DNA of 64,000 nt from an uncultured Bacteroides sp. (GTDB lineage Bacteria; Bacteroidota; Bacteroidia; Bacteroidales; Bacteroidaceae), in assembly GCF_963678845.1 (NCBI RefSeq), contig NZ_OY787464.1, positions 1,054,001 to 1,118,000 on the forward strand, written 5' to 3'. Shown here in pieces: positions 58,037-64,000 of the stretch. Below the pieces are notes generated by a model. The model was not told the DNA's origin. It did no database searches and saw only the letters and a program-made list of their open reading frames with translations. Position 1 is the first letter of the stretch; the number at the start of each line of letters is the position of its first letter. The translations under genes and the position numbers were made by a program.

Positions 58037-59338
58037 CTATTTAAATAAATTCAAATCAATTGATTCTCCCATTCTTTTATAACCGGCTTGATTAGGATGC
58101 AGAAAATCACCGTCGTGCATGTCAGACAGAATAGTTGTCGGAGCATCCGGATTCTGCATTATCTTATCAAAATCTATCACCGCATCAAAGCGGCCACTCT
58201 TTCTAATCCATTCATTGACCTGATCTCTGGCCAACTGGCGAAAGTCTTTATCATAAAAAGACTTTGCAAATGGCAGAATTGTAGCACCATACACTTTTAT
58301 ACCTTTCGCATGAGCCTTGTCAATCATCGAGCTGTAAGCATCAATCAGACTCTTCACCATAAATGGAACATCCTCACTGCTTCTTATTCCTCCAATATCA
58401 TTAATACCTTCTAAAATAATGAGCCAACGCACATTACTTTGTGAGAGAATATCCCGGTCAAAGCGTGTCAGAGCTGTAGGGCCAAGACCACCTCTAACCA
58501 CACAGTTGCCTCCTATACCCAGATTCAGCACTCCATACTGGCGTGTTGCAGGATTCTTTAATAATTTCTCTGAGAGAATATCCGTCCACCGATTCTGTTT
58601 GTTGGTACCCGATCCCCTGCCGTCTGTTATGGAGTTGCCCAAAACAGCTATCGTGGCAGCTTTGGGTGAAGCCTTAACATCAATGCCATTTATAACATAC
58701 CAATGATCTGTTTTTACTGCGTTATCAAAATCAACCGAAGAAACTTTATCACCTTCAAGAATATAAGAGGTGGTGCGAGAGCCCGGATGCCCGGTCACAT
58801 CAGGAGAAGTACTTCCAAAACAAATAGTTATTGCCAGCCTTGATCCTGCTGCCAGATTAAAAGACAACGGATCAGATGTAACCTCTTCATTAGGAGCCAT
58901 CGTCACTTCATTCATTTTTTTAAAGGTAAGCATCTTTTGTGTTGAAGTATCCACTGCTCCTCCTTCCTTTGAAACAGCAATTGCAACCTTCTTCATCGTA
59001 ACAGGACTTTTGCTGAATACATTCGAGAAACGAAGTCGTACAACATTCCCTCCTATTGATACATGAACCACCTGGCGCAAAGTGTTATTCGTCAATCCTG
59101 GTGCGGGTGGCATGTTATTTGGTTCAACCAACATAGGAGATGTTGCCCAGGTACCCACCCATATCTTTGAAGCTTTACTCTGTTTTGTATTTACAGGCAC
59201 AGCAGCTACCGATAATTCTGTCGTTATTATTCCCAGAAGAAAAAACGCAAACAGAAACTTTGTAGCGAGACCGATCTTTCCTGCAAAGCATCTTGAAAAA
59301 ATCTTCTTTGATTTGCTTTGAAAATCAACCATATTCAA
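58037..59338 (-). CDS. GDSL/SGNH-family acyl esterase
   Basis: This 433-residue protein has an N-terminal membrane-spanning signal (about 24-46) after a longer than usual basic start; a later start is possible. An N-terminal beta-rich region (about 58-225) is followed by an SGNH hydrolase domain. Block I is GNSITDG (S236), followed by the GIGGN block, GIND (N313) and DFLHPN (D411, H414). Such enzymes remove acetyl or other acyl groups from polysaccharides. It sits between the CE6 and CE1 genes, so three esterases head this operon. The exact carbohydrate-esterase family is not assigned. Confidence 0.88.
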   Translation of the reverse strand: MNMVDFQSKSKKIFSRCFAGKIGLATKFLFAFFLLGIITTELSVAAVPVNTKQSKASKIWVGTWATSPMLVEPNNMPPAPGLTNNTLRQVVHVSIGGNVVRLRFSNVFSKSPVTMKKVAIAVSKEGGAVDTSTQKMLTFKKMNEVTMAPNEEVTSDPLSFNLAAGSRLAITICFGSTSPDVTGHPGSRTTSYILEGDKVSSVDFDNAVKTDHWYVINGIDVKASPKAATIAVLGNSITDGRGSGTNKQNRWTDILSEKLLKNPATRQYGVLNLGIGGNCVVRGGLGPTALTRFDRDILSQSNVRWLIILEGINDIGGIRSSEDVPFMVKSLIDAYSSMIDKAHAKGIKVYGATILPFAKSFYDKDFRQLARDQVNEWIRKSGRFDAVIDFDKIMQNPDAPTTILSDMHDGDFLHPNQAGYKRMGESIDLNLFK

Positions 59339-59386
59339 ATTCTTTATTTATTATTTATAATATTCTTTACCTTAAGGAACCGGTAA

Positions 59387-60247
59387 TTACTCTTCTGAGT
59401 TAGCCATTATACCTAGTAATGAAAGCATTTTCTCAGCATATCTTTTACCAAGCTTTCTATAACCTTCGGCAGTAAAATGCAGTCCATCACCAATAGCTCT
59501 GCAATCTTTGGAAGAAATAACATGTGAATTTGGGATTATCTGAGGAAGTTTATTTATAATCGTATTCATGCTTGCACATTTACCACCCTGATCAGCAGCT
59601 ACAAGTTCACCAGCAATCAGTGGCACCGATTTAGTGTCTAAGTTCAAGTCCTTAATCAGATTGTTATAAACACCATTTACCTTTGATGGCCAAGTTTCAT
59701 CACCCGTGTTCGATTCTCCCTGATGTAACAAAATTCCTTTTATAACACCCGATTTCTGAGCAATTTTAGCCATTTCAACCAGTCGTCCATAAGGGTTACC
59801 ATCATATTGATTTATCATACCAGTCATCCATGACGGAGCAGTAGATACATACGATCTATAATTATCTTTATCAAAAAGTTCTATTTTACATCCACCAACG
59901 GCAACATTTATAACGCCAACTCTTACATTCTTTGGAAGATTAGCAATCATTGTTCTTCCAAAATAGTCGGCAGGTGTTAATCCGGTATTGCAACGACATA
60001 GTGGCGGAATGGCTGGATACCAGTTACCCTTGACTCTTCCCATATCCGGGCAATCAACGGTAGATAAAACCTGAAAACGAGTATCTGTCATAATCTGATC
60101 CTGTGGTTCTATCTTGGCATTTCCCTCCATATTAGATTGTCCGAAGCAGATGAAAATATAAAAGTTCTTATCCTGAGAATAAGAATTTAAGCTCAATGCA
60201 AGTAACCCTACAAGTGCCAATAAAGTAATTTTTGTTTTTCTTTTCAT
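59387..60247 (-). CDS. CE6-type acetylxylan esterase (SASA domain)
   Basis: This 286-residue secreted enzyme has a signal peptide to about residue 25. The SGNH-like SASA domain has S38 in GQSNMEGN, HQGESN (E178) and catalytic H257 in DGLHFTAEGY. This matches CE6 acetylxylan esterases in length and motifs. It is the first gene of the long enzyme operon and follows the predicted HTCS-type promoter at 60301-60365. Confidence 0.92.
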   Translation of the reverse strand: MKRKTKITLLALVGLLALSLNSYSQDKNFYIFICFGQSNMEGNAKIEPQDQIMTDTRFQVLSTVDCPDMGRVKGNWYPAIPPLCRCNTGLTPADYFGRTMIANLPKNVRVGVINVAVGGCKIELFDKDNYRSYVSTAPSWMTGMINQYDGNPYGRLVEMAKIAQKSGVIKGILLHQGESNTGDETWPSKVNGVYNNLIKDLNLDTKSVPLIAGELVAADQGGKCASMNTIINKLPQIIPNSHVISSKDCRAIGDGLHFTAEGYRKLGKRYAEKMLSLLGIMANSEE

Positions 60248-60572
60248 TTTCTATTTTAGTTAACAATTATACTAATTCTTAAAATCATATTTATCAAGAA
60301 CAAAATTAGTTTTACCATTTTGATACCTATTTTAAATTAAGATATTTGGTTTCTAATTTTAGATAAAAAGTAAAATTGGATTCACATAAAAACACACCTA
60401 TAAATCACAGAAAAAGAATGCCGCCATTTGATTCGAAAACAGGCTGTCTTACCGCGTACAGGAAAATGCTGAATTTCGATTTGCGGCATACATTCTTTTG
60501 AATGAAGAGGATGTGTCTTATATTCTTAGGGCAACACTCTAACAACTATATGGCTCCTTTTTTTGACTAGCC
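60248..60572. other. Intergenic region separating the GH31 unit and the CE6-led operon
   Basis: There is no gene in these 325 bp. On the minus strand it holds an imperfect extended inverted repeat (60413-60498; inner arms ATGCCGC at 60418-60424 and GCGGCAT at 60483-60489), which may end the GH31 transcript. The promoter/operator module (60301-60365) follows. Confidence 0.55.
60301..60365 (-). promoter_or_regulatory. Predicted operator and promoter of the CE6-led operon (module copy A)
   Basis: The -7 element TAATTTTG at 60308-60301 (minus) matches TAnnTTTG perfectly and lies about 54 bp before the CE6 ATG. The operator at 60340-60365 reads, on the plus strand, AGATATT, three bases, TTTCTAATTT, one base, AGATA. 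It matches the xus copy at 22 of 26 positions and sits at the same distance from the -7 element. This makes the CE6 gene the head of its own transcription unit. Confidence 0.7.
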
Positions 60573-63041
60573 TTATAGTTTTACCACCATTTTCTTTCCT
60601 GAATAAGACACTTCTTTTACTAATTTTGAAACTGTATCTATTTCTGTGCCTTTGTTTTTAGCAATAAGCACAATTTTGAATTTACGCTTAGTAAGCATGC
60701 CGGGGAATGAACCTTTACGTTCGCCAATAGTCAATACTTTTTTAGCATCGTTCCATTTAAAAGTAATGGTAGAATAAACACCTTTTTCGTAATTATAGTT
60801 ATCGTTTTCGTCCTCATAAAGGATGAATTCGCCATTAGCACCTTCGTAAACACGAATTTCAAGATTATCCCATTTCTTTTCAGTTGCAAATTGAACCTTT
60901 GGTCCGAACGGAATTATACTTCCTGACTTAATGTATAAAGGAATCTCATCAATCGTTGTTGCTTTTACTATTTCCTTCCCGCCATTGATCATCTCATTTG
61001 TCCAGAAGTCATACCAAACAGTTCCTTCGGGCAAATAAACTTTCGTTGATTTAGCCTGAGTAAAAGTCACAGCCGCATTTTTATTTTCATTAGTAGCACC
61101 TTTTTTATCCCAACCGGTTTCTGCATTTGATTTTACAACAGTTTCCGGGGTATATTGCGCATTAACAACCGGAGCAACCAATATTGATTTACCAAACATA
61201 TACTCGTTGTTCATGTCTCTAACGTTTTTATCATTAAAGTCCATCACCAAAGCGCGCATAATAGTAGACTGGCTATTCGTAACCGACCAAGAAGTAGAGT
61301 AAATATAGGGCAACAGAGAATAACGCAAATTAATTGTCTTTGCTACCGCATCAAAAATAGTCTCGCCCTTTTTCCCAAAGTTGTATATTTCTCTTGGAAT
61401 ATCTGTACCGTGTGAGCGCATCATTGGGGTAAATGCCCCGAATTGAAGCCAGCGAACATATAGTTCCTGAAACGACGGATTCTTAGTTCCTTCACTCCAA
61501 CCTCCTTTATAAGCACCAGCAAAAAAGCCACCAATATCTGTATTCCAATAAGGAATAGCACTCATTGAAAAGTTAAGACCTGCGGGTATCTGGTTGCGTA
61601 ACGATTGCCAGGAAGAATTCACATCGCCCGACCATGTATTTGCTCCGCAACGTTGTTGTCCGGCAAATGCCGAGCGGGTAAGAATAAATACACGTTTATC
61701 GGAACTTGCTCCACGCTGGTGTTCTGCAACTCCTCCTACTGTCATCAATGGGAATGCGTTGCGTACCTTACGGAATGAGCCCAGATAAGTTTTAAGATCA
61801 AAATCGGAAGGTTTGAAATCCAGATGGTCAGGTTCTGATGAATCCATCCACCAGCCATCAATTCCCAATGAAAAAAGTCCCTTCTGAAGATATTTCCAAT
61901 ATATATCGCGAGCTTCAGGATTATACGGGTCATAAGGTTGTACACCTGATGGATATTCACGGTTTGGCGGCCAGCTATCCAATCCCGATTGTGGCCATGT
62001 GCCAAAGTTCAAAAGCATACCCTTCGGTTCCATTTCCCGGAATTGCTTTGTTTGCGGTCCAAAAGAAGACCAGATAGAAATAATCAGGTGCGCATTTTGA
62101 TTGTGAATATCTTCCACCATTTTCTTTGGATCAGGAAATTCAGAGTTAAGAAATTCCATAGCATTCCAAAGGTAATTGTTGCCCCAGTATTGCCAATCCT
62201 GAATGATACCATCGAGCGGCACACCTATTTCACGATATTTATTAACTACACCTACCAGCTCGTTCTGGCTTTTATAGCGTTCTTTACTTTGCCAATAACC
62301 GAAAGTCCACAATGGGAACATTGGAGCTTGTCCGGTCAGATCTCGCATTCCGGCAATTGATCCATCAATATTTCCACCGAACATAAAGTAGTAATCAATG
62401 CAATCACCAACATCAGATTTAAATGATGTACTTTCGGGCTTATCTTCAAAAACAGTGGGTGAATAATTATCCCAGAATAACCCATAACCTTTTGTTGATA
62501 CCAGGAAAGGAACGTAGTCGTCTGTATTTCCCTGCACCATATTGAGTTTTGTGTTACGAAGTGATAATTTACCGCGCTGTTGTTGACCTAGACCATAAAT
62601 TGCCTCGTCTTTATCAAGTCCAAACAACTGATTTATGGTGTAGGTATTTGAACCTGCATCATTGAAATCAGTAAATGTTGCACCCGATTCTTTCTCGCTT
62701 AAAAGTTGTTCTCCGGCAAGAGTAAAATAGGATATTTTTCCAGACTTCAAGTTGACATCAACTTTAAACTTATCGCTTTTCAACGAAACAACATCTCCTT
62801 GTTGTTTGATAGCAAACTTTGTGGTTTGAGGCTCTTTTACTACTGATAAGCTTTTCTTTTCAAAGGTTTTACCCATAGGAGATTTCAGAATCCGAACTGT
62901 AGAAGGTCCATAAAACTGAATCTCAACATCCATTGAGTTAATCTGAGCTTTTATCCCCAAATTGGTTTTCTGAAAAGATTGTGCCCAAGTACCAATGGCA
63001 AAAAACACAAACAACAAGAATACTAAATTAAGTTTTTTCAT
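60573..63041 (-). CDS. GH31 alpha-xylosidase/alpha-glucosidase family enzyme
   Basis: This 822-residue secreted enzyme has a signal peptide to about residue 21. An N-terminal galactose-mutarotase-like sandwich precedes the GH31 barrel, with nucleophile D400 in WWMDSSEPD, acid/base D473 in WSGDVNSSW and the YWNTDIGGF block. Proximal and distal C-terminal sandwiches, including a DUF5110-like end, follow. There is no PA14 insertion. GH31 enzymes in hemicellulose loci are often alpha-xylosidases; alpha-glucosidase or alpha-galactosidase is possible. It is transcribed 29 bp after the GH43 at the right edge and is separated from the CE6 operon by a hairpin and a new promoter. Confidence 0.92.
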   Translation of the reverse strand: MKKLNLVFLLFVFFAIGTWAQSFQKTNLGIKAQINSMDVEIQFYGPSTVRILKSPMGKTFEKKSLSVVKEPQTTKFAIKQQGDVVSLKSDKFKVDVNLKSGKISYFTLAGEQLLSEKESGATFTDFNDAGSNTYTINQLFGLDKDEAIYGLGQQQRGKLSLRNTKLNMVQGNTDDYVPFLVSTKGYGLFWDNYSPTVFEDKPESTSFKSDVGDCIDYYFMFGGNIDGSIAGMRDLTGQAPMFPLWTFGYWQSKERYKSQNELVGVVNKYREIGVPLDGIIQDWQYWGNNYLWNAMEFLNSEFPDPKKMVEDIHNQNAHLIISIWSSFGPQTKQFREMEPKGMLLNFGTWPQSGLDSWPPNREYPSGVQPYDPYNPEARDIYWKYLQKGLFSLGIDGWWMDSSEPDHLDFKPSDFDLKTYLGSFRKVRNAFPLMTVGGVAEHQRGASSDKRVFILTRSAFAGQQRCGANTWSGDVNSSWQSLRNQIPAGLNFSMSAIPYWNTDIGGFFAGAYKGGWSEGTKNPSFQELYVRWLQFGAFTPMMRSHGTDIPREIYNFGKKGETIFDAVAKTINLRYSLLPYIYSTSWSVTNSQSTIMRALVMDFNDKNVRDMNNEYMFGKSILVAPVVNAQYTPETVVKSNAETGWDKKGATNENKNAAVTFTQAKSTKVYLPEGTVWYDFWTNEMINGGKEIVKATTIDEIPLYIKSGSIIPFGPKVQFATEKKWDNLEIRVYEGANGEFILYEDENDNYNYEKGVYSTITFKWNDAKKVLTIGERKGSFPGMLTKRKFKIVLIAKNKGTEIDTVSKLVKEVSYSGKKMVVKL

Positions 63042-63070
63042 ATATTATTTTTACTGGTTACTTATTTTTA

Positions 63071-64000
63071 TTATTGAAATTTCCACCAATCAAAGTTAAA
63101 CAATTCACGTCCTAAAGTGATGTTTTGTCCATTAAAATAAAAATAAACATCATGTTTACCTGTTACCTTATGCTTTAATTCCGATGTGAAAGTTTTGAAT
63201 TTATCCCATCCGCCGGTGCGAGGTAGCTGAGTAGACGAAATAACTGGTCCTGAAACACTGTCAAGACGAACTTCCAGAATTCCGCCATCAACTCCTGCTG
63301 CTAACGATGCTGAGAATGATTTAGGATATTGATTTCCAAAATCAACTTCACGTACCTTTATATAACCTTTCGAACGAGTACTTGAAACATACACCCCTAA
63401 TTTTTCATTTTGAGATATGGAACATTTTTCCGACCATGCCATAGTTTCCGCTTCAACACGTTTGTATGGATTAATACATCCAATTGGTTTAGGGCCTTCT
63501 TTGGAAATGGAAACAGAAGGAATAGTTCCATCAGGATTGTAAGTGAATTGCTCCACGCAGGCAGCCCGTCCGTAACTTCCTCCATTGGGCAATAATCCTG
63601 TATGATAGAAAAGATAAGAATTTCCTTTATAATCAATAATTCCACCATGATTGGTAAAACTATTCGTTTTTTGGTTTTCCATTATTTTTCCCTGATATTT
63701 CCACGGGCCAATTGGAGAATTACTTGATGAATAGGAAAGAGTCTCACCGCCCTTGCCCATTCCGGCATACATCATATAATAAAGATTGTTGCGCTTGTAA
63801 AACCAGGGGCCTTCCACATACATATCTTTATTGGGGTTTTCTACACTTTTATTTCCTCTTACTCCTCCGAAAGATTCGACAGAAATCGGAACAGTTACAA
63901 TATCACCCGAATAAGAAACCATATCTTTATTTAGCTTAACGTAAAACAGACTTCCGTTTCCCCAGTAAAGGTAAGCTTGCCCATCATCGTCAATGCACAC
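63071..64000 (-). CDS. GH43 arabinofuranosidase with CBM6 (5' part beyond window)
   Basis: The open frame continues past the right edge, so the start is outside and the GTG at 64000 is not a real start. The visible 309 residues hold the second half of a GH43 propeller and the acid Glu in MYVEGPWFYKR. The family block FTNHGGIIDYKGNSYLFYH is also present. A CBM6 domain (about 180-309, ending FDWWKFQ) follows. This pairing is typical of arabinoxylan arabinofuranohydrolases. The catalytic Asp residues nearer the N-terminus are not in view. Confidence 0.9.
   Translation of the reverse strand: MCIDDDGQAYLYWGNGSLFYVKLNKDMVSYSGDIVTVPISVESFGGVRGNKSVENPNKDMYVEGPWFYKRNNLYYMMYAGMGKGGETLSYSSSNSPIGPWKYQGKIMENQKTNSFTNHGGIIDYKGNSYLFYHTGLLPNGGSYGRAACVEQFTYNPDGTIPSVSISKEGPKPIGCINPYKRVEAETMAWSEKCSISQNEKLGVYVSSTRSKGYIKVREVDFGNQYPKSFSASLAAGVDGGILEVRLDSVSGPVISSTQLPRTGGWDKFKTFTSELKHKVTGKHDVYFYFNGQNITLGRELFNFDWWKFQ

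Noticed and set aside
63071..64000. Complete GH43 gene starting with GTG at the right edge
   Set aside because: The frame is open to the window end and the first half of the GH43 propeller is missing, so the true start is outside.

Overview
The window looks like one large, AT-rich (by eye about two-thirds A+T) carbohydrate locus from a member of the Bacteroidales (Bacteroides/Prevotella-like; genus not resolved). The evidence is SusC/SusD outer-membrane pairs, three hybrid two-component sensors (HTCS), signal peptides or lipoboxes on almost every enzyme, no Shine-Dalgarno signals, and Bacteroides-type -7 elements (TAnnTTTG). The gene set reads as a xylan/arabinoxylan utilisation locus (PUL) aimed at a heavily decorated xylan. 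I see no tRNA, rRNA, insertion sequence or CRISPR array.

Layout from left to right. (1) 1-4363, minus strand: GH97 then GH3 (runs off the left edge), divergent from HTCS1 (4709-8647, plus). (2) 8648-9452: an 805-bp convergent gap full of perfect inverted repeats. (3) 9453-11438: a two-catalytic-domain CE1 esterase. (4) 11754-24269, minus: the core operon, in transcription order SusC-SusD-SusC-SusD-surface lipoprotein-GH10 xylanase. This is the xusA-xusB-xusC-xusD-xusE-xyn10C order described for xylanolytic Bacteroidetes, and it ends at a strong terminator. (5) 24946-26931: a GH43. (6) 27371-31240 (minus) and 31858-35910 (plus): a divergent pair of HTCS genes. (7) 36032-37786: another GH43. 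(8) 38486-43197: a further SusC/SusD pair whose SusC is frameshifted. (9) 44019-60247, minus: a long enzyme operon in transcription order CE6, GDSL esterase, CE1, GH127-type, GH95, GH51, GH51, GH43, GH43 and a frameshifted GH43. (10) 60573-64000, minus: GH31 preceded by a GH43-CBM6 that runs off the right edge.

How the parts fit (family knowledge plus inference). Surface GH10 xylanase and surface lipoproteins cut and hold xylan, and the SusC/D complexes import oligosaccharides. Periplasmic esterases (CE1, CE6, GDSL) remove feruloyl/acetyl groups. GH43 and GH51 remove arabinofuranose and xylose. GH95, GH127, GH31 and GH97 act on rarer side-chain sugars, and GH3 finishes to xylose. The HTCS proteins sense oligosaccharides in the periplasm and activate the operons.

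The most notable observations are regulatory. A 65-bp module (a bipartite motif with AGATA-type half-sites 21 bp apart, placed 31 bp upstream of a -7 element) occurs in front of three separate transcription units. Two other sets of direct repeats with about 21-bp phasing lie between the divergent HTCS genes. An 83-bp leader, about 85% identical, precedes both carboxypeptidase-domain SusC genes. Three single-base frame disruptions, each next to a short homopolymer, cluster within 41.9-45.1 kb.
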